This document shows, piece after piece, positions 54,277 to 62,391 of a stretch of DNA of 64,000 bases. Numbering within the stretch: position 1 is the first letter of the stretch; the number at the start of each line of letters is the position of its first letter. Position numbers and translations under genes: made by a program. Origin of the DNA: Halostella litorea (GTDB taxonomy: Archaea > Halobacteriota > Halobacteria > Halobacteriales > Natronoarchaeaceae); NCBI RefSeq assembly GCF_004785955.1, contig NZ_SJER01000006.1, forward strand, positions 42,877-106,876, written 5' to 3'. The notes below the pieces were generated by a model. That model saw nothing but the letters and a program-made list of their open reading frames with translations. It was not told the origin of the DNA and ran no database searches.

Positions 54277-54819
54277 CTACCGGGGGACCCCCGGGAGGCC
54301 GTCGGCGACCCACAGCGCCGCCGCCAGCAGGAGCACGGCCGCCTCGGCGAGCAGGTAGAGCCGCCCGACGGGCGTGGCGAGGAACGCGCCGAAATCGCCC
54401 CATAACGCCGCGACGCGGGCGATCAGCGCCGTCCCCTCGCGCGACGGACGGGAGACGAGCGGCCAGAGCAGGAAGCCGACCCGGAGCCGACCGCCGAGCG
54501 AGTTGAACAGCACGTCGCCGGCGAGATGCGAGAGGTAGCCGACGCCGAAGGCGAGGCCGACCCCGGGGACGCCGGCCCGGGCGGCCAGCGCCCCGCCGAC
54601 GGCGACCGCGGGGACGGCGAAAAACACCGAGTGGCCGAGCGAGAGGCCGCTCGGGAGGACGCCCAGCCACCAGGCGAGGGGCTTGTCGATCAGGTCTGGG
54701 AGTTGGGTCGCGACGGCGAGGACGACCGCCTCGACGCCGGTCGGGGCGCGGGCCGCGGAGAGCCGAACGCTCGGGGAGAACAGCAGGTAGCCGACGGCCA
54801 AGTGCTCCCAGGGCCACAT
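54277..54819 (-). CDS. Membrane-bound metal-dependent hydrolase (DUF457/YdjM family)
   Basis: A 180-residue protein with four hydrophobic helices. Metal-site motifs WEHLAVGYLL, the Asp in LPDLIDKP, GHSVFFA and SHLAGDVLFNSL follow the DUF457 pattern. A GTG at 54831 would add four residues and overlap the DUF1616 stop. It forms a pair with the DUF1616 gene. Substrate unknown. Confidence 0.82.
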   Translation of the reverse strand: MWPWEHLAVGYLLFSPSVRLSAARAPTGVEAVVLAVATQLPDLIDKPLAWWLGVLPSGLSLGHSVFFAVPAVAVGGALAARAGVPGVGLAFGVGYLSHLAGDVLFNSLGGRLRVGFLLWPLVSRPSREGTALIARVAALWGDFGAFLATPVGRLYLLAEAAVLLLAAALWVADGLPGVPR

Positions 54820-54827
54820 CGACCGCG

Positions 54828-55847
54828 TCACTCACCCCACGCGACGTCGATCGAGAGGTAGACGCTCTCGTACGCGGTCCCGTTGCTCACGGTCCCGGGC
54901 GCGTCGCCCCGGTAGAGGTAGTACGTGAGCCGGAGGTCGTCGCCGACCAGTTCCGGCGCGGCGGCGTGGCGCTGCCGCCACATCTCCCCGGGCCCGACGG
55001 TCGCCCCGAACCGGTCCAGTTCCTGCCGTTCGAGGACCCGGACCCCCTCGGCGGTCGGCTCGACCCGCTCGACGACGGCGACGACGGTGTAGTTCGTCTC
55101 GCTCCCCTCGCTGTTCTCCACGCTGACGACCAGGTCCGTCGTCTCCCCCCTCGTGAGGTTCGTGTCGTAACCGTCGGCCTCCAGCCCGCCCGACTCGTTC
55201 TCGGTGAGGAGGGCGATGGAGCTGTACGACTCGCCGTCCTGCGGGGCCGCGAGCGCGTAGCCCATCGTCCCCGCGGCGAGGAGGACGCTCAGGACCAGCA
55301 CGGCGTTGACGACCCCGACGGACCGCCGGTCGGTGCCGAGCACCGCCCCCCGGAGTTCGGCGGCCCACCGTGCGGCCGGCACCCGGAACCGGGCGTCCGC
55401 CGGGATGCGCATGCGCCGCACCGCCGCCACCGCGGCACCGAGACAGACCGCGCCCACGAACACGGCGACGACCGCGGGCGCGGCGAGCGCGAGTGGCGAC
55501 GCCGCGATAGCCAGCGTCAGCAGGGGCAGGACGGCCACGCTCATCCCGAAGGCGAGCGCGGCGCGCTCGACGCCGTCGACCCCCGCGGGCGCGTCGTCGG
55601 CGCGGCCGGCGAGGAACCGGTCGGGCGTCGCGGCGTCCGGCCGCCCCGGGAACGCGGCGGCGACGACGACGTACCCCGGGAGGAACAGCAGGAGCGGCAC
55701 CCCGACCGCGGCGCGCAGGAGGGCCGGCCCCACCCCGGCGAACACGACGACGCCGGCGACGAGCGCGAACCCGACGGCGACGACGAGGTCGAGCGGGAGA
55801 CGGCCCAGCCGACTCCGGGGGGAGTCGTTCGTCCTCCGGTACTTCAT
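54828..55847 (-). CDS. DUF1616 membrane protein
   Basis: A 339-residue protein. Several hydrophobic helices (LDLVVAVGFALVAGVVVFAG, LLRAAVGVPLLLFLPGYVVVAAAF, LAFGMSVAVLPLLTLAIAAS, VVNAVLVLSVLLAAGTMGYALA) precede an extracytoplasmic domain (YSSIALLTENESGGLEADGYDTNLTRGETTDLVV) of about 120 residues. The loop FLPGYVVVAAAFP is a DUF1616 signature. The family clusters with archaeal glycosylation genes. An ATAACAAAG box lies about 110 bases upstream of the ATG. Confidence 0.82.
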   Translation of the reverse strand: MKYRRTNDSPRSRLGRLPLDLVVAVGFALVAGVVVFAGVGPALLRAAVGVPLLLFLPGYVVVAAAFPGRPDAATPDRFLAGRADDAPAGVDGVERAALAFGMSVAVLPLLTLAIAASPLALAAPAVVAVFVGAVCLGAAVAAVRRMRIPADARFRVPAARWAAELRGAVLGTDRRSVGVVNAVLVLSVLLAAGTMGYALAAPQDGESYSSIALLTENESGGLEADGYDTNLTRGETTDLVVSVENSEGSETNYTVVAVVERVEPTAEGVRVLERQELDRFGATVGPGEMWRQRHAAAPELVGDDLRLTYYLYRGDAPGTVSNGTAYESVYLSIDVAWGE

Positions 55848-56407
55848 CCGGCTCTGTGCGGCGGGGACGGGCGATGTCGGAGCTGTACGGGCGCGTCGTC
55901 GACTCGGTCCGGCATGCTGTACTCTGCGTTCGCTTGCCCCGTCGGAAGCTTTGTTATACTGACCCTACGGCACCCGCCGCGGCGCGCGCCGGCCGCGGGC
56001 GACGCCGGCCGCTCGCTCGCCGTCGCCGCCGAGGGCCGTCCGCAGGGCCGGCATCCGCCCGGAAGACGGCTAGTAAGCCGTCGTTACTCGTCGATATCGG
56101 CCGCGTACGGGACGCAACGCGTCTCGGCTCGGGCGTCGCTGAACCGGCCGGGGTTCCTGTCAGGATAAGTCCCGTTTACCGGTGGTTGGTAAGTACGTGG
56201 GACGGGATCGATCGTAGCCGGTATCCATCCCGCAACGACGCTCCCCGAGGTGGGTGGTAGGCCGCCAGAACCCTTATCCCGGTAAGGGCCGCCTGCCGTA
56301 GATATGACGCGACCGCCCGCCGCCGACCGTCGACGGATCGCAGGGCCTACCGACCGGAAACACGAGCTTATCCCCCGCACCGACGGGGGACGCGGGGGCC
56401 GGTAGCG
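55848..56407. promoter_or_regulatory. Divergent intergenic region ahead of DUF1616 and small acidic gene
   Basis: This 560-base region contains an ATAACAAAG box (55950-55957 on the minus strand) and a dyad CCCTTA-N6-TAAGGG at 56271-56288. Upstream of the small gene at 56408 there is a CTTATCC segment near 56367. I saw no convincing gene; an Arg-rich ORF on the plus strand (55856-56260) is likely spurious. Confidence 0.45.
55950..55957 (-). promoter_or_regulatory. ATAACAAA box ahead of DUF1616 gene
   Basis: ATAACAAAG (minus strand) lies 110 bases before the ATG at 55847. Confidence 0.4.
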
Positions 56408-56641
56408 ATGTCCGAGCACGCCCCCCAGGAGACCGTGCGCGTGGAGTGGGCCAAGCAGGACACCGACCCGGACCTGACGGCCGACCTCGACTACCGGCTC
56501 GACGACTGGGAGGTCGTCGACGCCCGCACCGCCGGCGGCGAGCAGCTGATGTTCCTGCCCAACGACGAGGAGCTGATCAAGGAGGAGGCGTTCATCGTCG
56601 CCGACCCCGACTCGGTCCGCGACCTCGGCGAGAGCGTCTGA
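56408..56641 (+). CDS. Small acidic protein (DUF7556-like), paralogue of 46491
   Basis: A 77-residue protein with RVEWAKQDTDPDLTADLDYRLDDWEVVD and the shared end MFLPNDEELIKEEAFIVADPDSVRDLGESV. The motif pattern LPxDExLxKExAFxVxDxDSVxDxGE is the same in the other copy. The gene is alone and divergent from the DUF1616 gene. Function unknown. Confidence 0.72.
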   Translation: MSEHAPQETVRVEWAKQDTDPDLTADLDYRLDDWEVVDARTAGGEQLMFLPNDEELIKEEAFIVADPDSVRDLGESV

Positions 56642-56680
56642 CCGACGGGCGATCACCGGGAAACAGTAAGAGCGAGTATA

Positions 56681-57946
56681 TCAGTTCTCACCGACCGGCG
56701 CGCCAGAGATCCGCTGTGCGGTCAGGTACTCCGACATCGCGTAGGCCATCCACGCCTGGCACCACCGCATGAGCGTGATGCGCTTCGTGTAGAACCGCCC
56801 CTTTCTGAAGTAGAACCGCCCGTCGCCCGCGTAGAGGTTCCGCAGCGTCCACCGGAGGATCCGCTCGGCGACGTCCAGTTCGCCCGCGTAGGTGAACACG
56901 AGGATCCCCTGGGCGGCGGCGTGGATGTCCCGCGGGTACGCGTTCTCCTCGTCGAACCGCGGCGCGCCGTCGGCCTCGAACAGGCCGCGGTAGAACGACA
57001 GCGCGCGGTCGACCGTATCGTCGTAGCGCGACGACCCCGTGAGCGAGCGGTACTGCTGGAACGCCTCGACGACGAAGCCGTTGTGGTGGCTGTCCATCGA
57101 CAGGTGCGACGCGTCGGCCGGCTCCCGGTAGTGCCAGCCGCCGACGTCGGTCTGGAGCCGCGCGATGTGGTCGAGTATCTTCGTCGCGCGGTCGAGCAAC
57201 ACGCGGTCCCCGAAGAAGTCGTACAGTTCGACGAGGATGCGGGCGCCGAGCGCGCCCGCGTTGATGGTGTAGTAGTCGTCGGAGTGGTTCATGTGGTAGT
57301 TGATGATGGCGCCGTCGCCGCCGTCGACCTCGCGGTAGTCGAGGTCGTCGGTGACGAACGCCGCGGCGGTGCGGGCCATCTCCGGGTACCGCGAGTCGAT
57401 GTCCGCGCCGGCGAGCAGCGCCTTCACCCCGTAGGAGGTCGACACCACGTCGGGGTCGTTCGGGACGCCGCGGCCGTCGAGGTGCTGGATCTCGTGGTTG
57501 TGGCCGCCGCAGTAGCCGCTGTACCCCCGCGACCGGTTCTCGACGAGCCAGTCGAGGAGGTCGCGGGCCTCCGCCAGGTAGTTGGCCCCGTCCGCGGGGT
57601 CGTAGTCGATGTCGGTCGTGAGGCGGTCGAAGTTCAGGTTCGTCATGGCGAACAGCGCCGTCCCCTTGTAGTTGCGGCGCTGCTCGACGAGGAACAGCGG
57701 GCGGACGTTGACGGGGGCGCGCTTTATCGTCTCCTGGAACGCGAGGTTGACCCACTTGTTGTCGACCGGGAGCGCCCGCCGGATCCGGCTCGACATGCCG
57801 TCGCCGTAGTCCCAGCCGGTGTAGTCGCGGCGGCGGGCGTACGCGAGCGTGTCCCGCAGGACGCGGAGCACGGTCGGGCCGTTCGACCGGGCGCGGTCCG
57901 CGGAGCGGTGCGTCTCGTGTGTCGCGTTCGGTGATTGCAGGGTCAT
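56681..57946 (-). CDS. Alpha-helical toroid protein of the six-hairpin glycosidase type
   Basis: A 421-residue protein rich in helices. Segments WVNLAFQETIKRAPVNVRPLF, GGHNHEIQHLDGRGV, DDYYTINAGALGARILVELYDFFGD, HIARLQTDVGGWHYRE and SMDSHHNGFVVEAFQQYRSLTG fit an (alpha/alpha)-barrel as found in several glycoside hydrolases and lyases. No catalytic pair can be assigned confidently. No signal peptide is clear, so it may be cytosolic. An ATAACAAA box is 85 bases before the ATG. Confidence 0.7.
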   Translation of the reverse strand: MTLQSPNATHETHRSADRARSNGPTVLRVLRDTLAYARRRDYTGWDYGDGMSSRIRRALPVDNKWVNLAFQETIKRAPVNVRPLFLVEQRRNYKGTALFAMTNLNFDRLTTDIDYDPADGANYLAEARDLLDWLVENRSRGYSGYCGGHNHEIQHLDGRGVPNDPDVVSTSYGVKALLAGADIDSRYPEMARTAAAFVTDDLDYREVDGGDGAIINYHMNHSDDYYTINAGALGARILVELYDFFGDRVLLDRATKILDHIARLQTDVGGWHYREPADASHLSMDSHHNGFVVEAFQQYRSLTGSSRYDDTVDRALSFYRGLFEADGAPRFDEENAYPRDIHAAAQGILVFTYAGELDVAERILRWTLRNLYAGDGRFYFRKGRFYTKRITLMRWCQAWMAYAMSEYLTAQRISGAPVGEN

Positions 57947-58023
57947 GGAAGGGTGCGTCTCGTCGGCGTGCGCTCCGCCCGAAAACCGGGGTTCACAGTG
58001 GTCGTCGTACGGGTCGGGTCGGT

Positions 58024-58031
58024 TTTGTTAT
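58024..58031 (-). promoter_or_regulatory. ATAACAAA box ahead of six-hairpin protein gene
   Basis: ATAACAAAA (minus strand) begins 85 bases before the ATG at 57946. Confidence 0.45.
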
Positions 58032-58187
58032 GGACCTCTTAGCCGCTGAACCGGGGTTTGGCGGCCGAATGCGGCGGTCTGATGGCCGAAGCGGCCCGCT
58101 TGCCGAACGGCGACGGGGCCGGACGCCCGGCGACGGTTGCAGGGGTTATCCGGCCCGAACTCGCCGCGGGGGCGGGTCAAGAGCCGG

Positions 58188-58196
58188 CTAACAAAG
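58188..58196 (+). promoter_or_regulatory. CTAACAAAG box ahead of DUF354 gene
   Basis: CTAACAAAG begins 34 bases before the ATG at 58222. It is the single copy of the family with C for the first A. Confidence 0.45.
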
Positions 58197-58221
58197 GCCG
58201 GGCACGGCGGAACGTCCACCG

Positions 58222-59364
58222 ATGAGACAGCTGTTTTTCACGAACACGCCGGCGCACGTCCACCTGTACAAACACGCGGTCCGACGGCTCCGCGCGGACG
58301 GCCACGACGCGCGGATCCTCGCCCGGGACTACGGCTGTACGATACCGCTGCTGGAGTGGTACGACCTCCCCTACGAGACGTACGGCTACTGCGGGACGAG
58401 CAAGTACTCGCTCCTGCGGAACGTCGTCGGCCACTACCGGAACATCCTGACCGCCGCCGTCCGGTTCGACCCCGACCTCGTGTTCGGGATGGGCGCGTAC
58501 GCGGCCCACGCCGGGGCCGTGACGCGGACGCCGGTCGTGCTCCTCCTCGACTCCGAGCCGACGACGCTCGACCACCGGATCTCCGCGCCGTTCGCCGACG
58601 CCATGCTGACGCCGGCGGCCTTCCGGAAGGACCTGGGCGAGAACCACTACGAGTTCCGCGGGTTCAAGGAGTCGGCGTACCTCCACCCCGACGCCTACGA
58701 GCCGGCGGGCGACGTGCGGGCCAAACTCGGCCTCGGCGACGACGAGCGGTTCGTCCTCCTGCGGTTCAACGCCTTCGGCTCGCACCACGACGTCGGCGAA
58801 GGCGGGTTCAGCCCCGCACAGCGGCGCCAGTTGGTCGAGCGGCTGGCCGAGGAGGCGACGGTGCTGCTCTCCGACGAGGGCGACGACGTCGACGCCGACG
58901 CGCTGCCGGCCCGCGAGTTCGACTGCCACCCGGCGCTGCTCCACGACGCGCTCGCCGAGGCGGACCTGCTGGTCGCGGACACGCAGACGATGGTGACGGA
59001 GGCGGCGCTGCTGGGGACGCCCGCGATCCGCTCGAACTCGTGGGTCGGCGAGGACGACATGGGGAACTTCATCGAACTCGAGCGGCGCGACCTCGTCCGC
59101 AACCTGCGGTCGTTCGACGACGTGCTCGACGCGGCGACCGAACTGCTGGCCGACGAAGACGCTCCGGCGCGCTGGGCCGAGCGGCGCGCGCAGTTCATGG
59201 CCGAGACGGTGAACCTCACCGACGTGATCGTCGACGTGGCGACCGATCCGGGGTCGATCGACTCGGTCGCCGGCCTGTCGCGGCGCGGGACGGCCGACCT
59301 GTCCGAGTCGGCGGACGCGCGGCGGCTGCGGCGCGGCCGCGAGCGCGGCGGGCGGACGGAGTGA
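58222..59364 (+). CDS. DUF354 family GT-B-fold protein
   Basis: A 380-residue protein. The start RQLFFTNTPAHVHLYKHAVRRLRADGHDARILARDYG is the N-terminal Rossmann part, and EADLLVADTQTMVTEAALLGTPAIRSNSWVGEDDMGNF near residue 255 is the nucleotide-sugar site, as in DUF354 or epimerase/transferase GT-B proteins. It likely takes part in polysaccharide synthesis. The box motif is 34 bases upstream. Confidence 0.83.
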   Translation: MRQLFFTNTPAHVHLYKHAVRRLRADGHDARILARDYGCTIPLLEWYDLPYETYGYCGTSKYSLLRNVVGHYRNILTAAVRFDPDLVFGMGAYAAHAGAVTRTPVVLLLDSEPTTLDHRISAPFADAMLTPAAFRKDLGENHYEFRGFKESAYLHPDAYEPAGDVRAKLGLGDDERFVLLRFNAFGSHHDVGEGGFSPAQRRQLVERLAEEATVLLSDEGDDVDADALPAREFDCHPALLHDALAEADLLVADTQTMVTEAALLGTPAIRSNSWVGEDDMGNFIELERRDLVRNLRSFDDVLDAATELLADEDAPARWAERRAQFMAETVNLTDVIVDVATDPGSIDSVAGLSRRGTADLSESADARRLRRGRERGGRTE

Positions 59365-59379
59365 GAACGGGAACCCGCG

Positions 59380-60381
59380 TCAGCTGACGAGGTTGTAGGC
59401 GCTTTTCGCGAGCTTCATGCCGGTGCCGCTCGACTCGACGACGTAGTAGGGCCGCAGGTCCGCAGCGAACTTCGCCTTGTAGCGACAGAGCCGCTCGGTG
59501 TTCGCGCCGACCAGGTCGTACTGGTGGACCGAGTCGAGGTCCGGGTTCTCGACGATGTCCCGGATGATCCCCCAGTGGAGCAGCCCGTTGACGCCCGTCC
59601 CCTCGTACTCGGCGCGGGTGCCGCCCTGCCAGAAGTACGCCGCGTCGTTCGAGTACAGCGCGACGATGCCGCTGAGGAACTCGCCGTCCGGCGCGCGGGC
59701 GACGTACACCCGACAGCGGTCGCCCAGCGCGTCGACGAGGTCGCGCACGAACGGCCACGTGACCGGGAGCGACGAGTCGGTGTCCTCGTAGCGGTCCGCC
59801 GTCCGGTCGAACACCCGTTTCGCGGCCGTGCGCCCCTCGACGGAGAGTTCGACGTCGGACTCCCGGGCGTCCCGTATCTCCCGGCGGAGACTGCTGCTGA
59901 ACGACCCCAGCACGTCGTCGAGCGAGCGGCCGTCGAGCGCGAGCCGGTAGGTGAAGGCGGTGTCGAGCGAGAGGTCGGCCCACTCGAACGGCCGCGGGTC
60001 GCCGTAGTCGGGCGCGGTGACGGTCCGGAACAGCGTGTTCGACGCGTCGGCGTCGAGTTCGTCGATGACCCCCTCGGCGAACCGGCGGTTCAGCTTCTCG
60101 CGCTTGCGCCGCTTCGGCGAGTTCGGCATCAGCACCGGGCCCATGTGGGGCACGCTCATCGACGGCGGCGGCGAGGTGACGGCGCGGCCGACGGGGCCGT
60201 GCCGGACGAACGCCGGGAACAGCGCGACCGGCTGCTGGCCCTTGAACCCGCCGAGGAGCCGCATGTCAGCCGTGGTGTGGTCGTCTATCGTGCGGAGCGC
60301 CTCGGGGGTGTGAAACACCTCGAAGCCGTCGGACGGCAGGGCGTCGGCCCAGTCGTCCAACGAGAGCGGTTCGATGTTCAT
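59380..60381 (-). CDS. FemAB-like GNAT acyl/aminoacyltransferase
   Basis: A 333-residue protein with the two-lobe GNAT layout. It has WADALPSDGFEVFHTPEALRTIDDH at the N-terminus and SSSLRREIRDARESDVELSVEG with VYVARAPDGEFLSGIVALYSNDAAYFWQGGTR in the second lobe; NGLLHWGIIRDIVENPDLDSVHQYDLVGAN ends it. This is the FemAB/FemX fold, which adds amino acids to peptidoglycan in bacteria. Archaea lack murein, so another glycan or lipid should be the acceptor. It has its own box inside the upstream gene. Confidence 0.82.
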   Translation of the reverse strand: MNIEPLSLDDWADALPSDGFEVFHTPEALRTIDDHTTADMRLLGGFKGQQPVALFPAFVRHGPVGRAVTSPPPSMSVPHMGPVLMPNSPKRRKREKLNRRFAEGVIDELDADASNTLFRTVTAPDYGDPRPFEWADLSLDTAFTYRLALDGRSLDDVLGSFSSSLRREIRDARESDVELSVEGRTAAKRVFDRTADRYEDTDSSLPVTWPFVRDLVDALGDRCRVYVARAPDGEFLSGIVALYSNDAAYFWQGGTRAEYEGTGVNGLLHWGIIRDIVENPDLDSVHQYDLVGANTERLCRYKAKFAADLRPYYVVESSGTGMKLAKSAYNLVS

Positions 60382-60401
60382 TCGGTGTCTCCCTCGTTCG
60401 G

Positions 60402-61337
60402 TTAGTGTTTTGTTATCCTCCGTATACTCGCCCGGTCGGCGTCCGAAGCGCCGTCGTCGGCCGGGGCGAGCCCGCGGTACAGCTGGCCCGGCGGGCCGAC
60501 CCAGCCGCCCATCTCCTTCGCCCGCTCTATCAGGCGGCGGTACAGGCGGCGGTAGCCGGGGAACTCGTTCTCGTTGAAAAAGCGCGGGTGCCACAGCGCG
60601 GTCATCACCGCGTCGTTCGCCGCGGCCTCGAACAGCAGGTCCTCGCAGGCGTCGAACGCGCGGTCGAACGACCGGCCGGGGTCCGGGAGCGCCACCTCCA
60701 TCGCGGTCAGCGGGAACACGACGAACTCGTCGTCGAACGGCCGGAGCGGGTCGTAGCCGTACTGGAACCCGTACTCGGTCGCGGAGCCGAGGCTCGCGTC
60801 GTACCGGAGCCCGACCTCGGTGTGGTGCCGCCAGGTGTCGGGCACGTCGAGGTTGAGGTAGTGCTGGCGGCCGCCGACGACGGGGTGGCCGAGCACGTCC
60901 TCCAGCACCGCCTTCTCGTAGCGGAGCCGCTCGACGTCGCGGTAGGAGCCAAAGGAGCCGTGCAGCCCGACCTCCCAGCCGCCGCCGTCGAGTTCGCGTA
61001 TCTCGTCGGCGATCGCTTCCGACTCGACGTCGTACCGGCCGAGGTGTTGGACCCACCTGTTCGGCCGGAGCCACTCGCGGGGCGGCAGGTCCCGGAACAG
61101 GTGGCGCTCGTTGAGGAAGTAAAACGCCGAGCGGACGCCGAGGTCGGCCTCCAGGTCGCGGATCTCGTCGAACTGCCAGTAGGGGTTCCGGCCGGGCAGC
61201 GCCGTCCGCAGGTGGTAGGTCGGCCGCTCCTTTATCGCGTAGTACAGCGACTGGTAGGTCTTGTACGGCCGGTCGACGTCGTGGGTGAGACAGAGCGCGA
61301 ACTCGTGTCCGTCGGGGACCGCGTCGCCGTCAGACAC
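60402..61337 (-). CDS. Polysaccharide deacetylase-like (NodB homology) protein
   Basis: A 311-residue protein. FALCLTHDVDRPYKTYQS has the first catalytic or metal Asp pair, and GWEVGLHGSFGSYRDVERL carries the His motif of the NodB domain; WHPRFFNENEFPGYRRLYR is at the C-terminus. GTG 61337 is used because the WecB stop overlaps it (GTG TCTGA), showing coupling. It probably deacetylates a sugar such as GlcNAc or ManNAc. No signal peptide is seen. Confidence 0.83.
   Translation of the reverse strand: MSDGDAVPDGHEFALCLTHDVDRPYKTYQSLYYAIKERPTYHLRTALPGRNPYWQFDEIRDLEADLGVRSAFYFLNERHLFRDLPPREWLRPNRWVQHLGRYDVESEAIADEIRELDGGGWEVGLHGSFGSYRDVERLRYEKAVLEDVLGHPVVGGRQHYLNLDVPDTWRHHTEVGLRYDASLGSATEYGFQYGYDPLRPFDDEFVVFPLTAMEVALPDPGRSFDRAFDACEDLLFEAAANDAVMTALWHPRFFNENEFPGYRRLYRRLIERAKEMGGWVGPPGQLYRGLAPADDGASDADRASIRRITKH
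60409..60416 (-). promoter_or_regulatory. ATAACAAA box ahead of FemAB-like gene
   Basis: ATAACAAAA (minus strand) begins 35 bases before the ATG at 60381 and lies inside the end of the deacetylase coding sequence. Confidence 0.5.
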
Positions 61338-62391
61338 GGTCCAACACCTCGCGGATCGTCTCGGCGGCCGCCCCGTCGCCGTACAGCGGCGGTTTCTCCG
61401 GCGGGACGAAGTCGGCGGACAGCGCCTCGCGGATCGCCGGCTCGTCGGCCCCGACCAGCACGTTCCAGCCACAGTCGACCGTCTCGGTCCACTCCGTCTC
61501 GTCGCGCAGCGTCACGCAGGGCGTGTCGAGGTAGAACGCCTCCTTCTGGACGCCGCCGGAGTCGGTGGCGACCCGCTCGGCCCCGTCGAGCAGCCGGACG
61601 AAATCGAGGTAGCCGACGGGCTCGATCAGCCGGAGTTCGTCGGCGTACGCCTCCCAGAGCCCGTGCTCCTCCAGCGCGCCGACGGTACGGGGGTGGGCCG
61701 GGAACACGACGGGGCGGGGCGCGGCCGCCAGCCCCGACATGATCGCGTCCAGGCGGACGGGGTCGTCGGTGTTGCCCGCGCGGTGGACGGTCGCGAGGAC
61801 GTACTCGCCGTCGTCGACGCCGAGTTCGGCGAGGAACGACGACCCCTCGGCCGCCCGCTCGCGGGCGTGGAGGATCGCGTCCTGCATCACGTCCCCGGTG
61901 ACCGCGACGCCCTCCGTGATCCCCTCCTCGCGGAGGTTCGCCGCGGCCGCCTCGCTCGGCGCGAACAGCAGGTCCGAGGCGTGGTCCGTGAGCACGCGGT
62001 TGACCTCCTCGGGCATCGCCCAGTTGTCGCTCCGGAGGCCGGCCTCGACGTGGGCGACCGCGGCGTCCTCCTTGGCCGCGACGACCGCGCCGGCCAGCGT
62101 CGAGTTCGTGTCGCCGTACAGCAACACGGCGTCGGGGTCCTCCGCGTCGACCAGCTCCTCGATCCCGGTCATCATCTCGGCGGTCTGGGTCGCGTGCGTG
62201 GCGGAGCCGACGCCGAGGTGGTGGTCCGGCTCGGGGATGTCCAACTCCTCGAAGAACACGTCCGAGAGGCCCTCGTCGTAGTGCTGGCCCGTGTGGACGA
62301 GCACTTCATCGTGGCCGTCCCGGAGCGCGCGGGAGACGGGGAACGCCTTCACGAACTGGGGGCGCGCGCCGACGACGGTCAGCACCTTCAT
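61330..62391 (-). CDS. wecB: UDP-N-acetylglucosamine 2-epimerase (non-hydrolysing)
   Basis: A 353-residue cytosolic enzyme. VVGARPQFVKAFPVSRAL, HTGQHYDEGLSDVFFEELDI, GDTNSTLAGAVVA, HVEAGLRSDNWAMPEEVNRVL and TDSGGVQKEAFYLDTPCVTLRDETEW are its motifs. It makes UDP-ManNAc from UDP-GlcNAc. The ATG overlaps the stop of the glycosyltransferase gene (ATGA) and its stop overlaps the deacetylase GTG. Confidence 0.93.
   Translation of the reverse strand: MKVLTVVGARPQFVKAFPVSRALRDGHDEVLVHTGQHYDEGLSDVFFEELDIPEPDHHLGVGSATHATQTAEMMTGIEELVDAEDPDAVLLYGDTNSTLAGAVVAAKEDAAVAHVEAGLRSDNWAMPEEVNRVLTDHASDLLFAPSEAAAANLREEGITEGVAVTGDVMQDAILHARERAAEGSSFLAELGVDDGEYVLATVHRAGNTDDPVRLDAIMSGLAAAPRPVVFPAHPRTVGALEEHGLWEAYADELRLIEPVGYLDFVRLLDGAERVATDSGGVQKEAFYLDTPCVTLRDETEWTETVDCGWNVLVGADEPAIREALSADFVPPEKPPLYGDGAAAETIREVLDRV

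Noticed and set aside
55856..56260. 134-codon ORF in the intergenic region
   Set aside because: It is Arg-rich and runs through the box and dyad; no haloarchaeal acidic bias.
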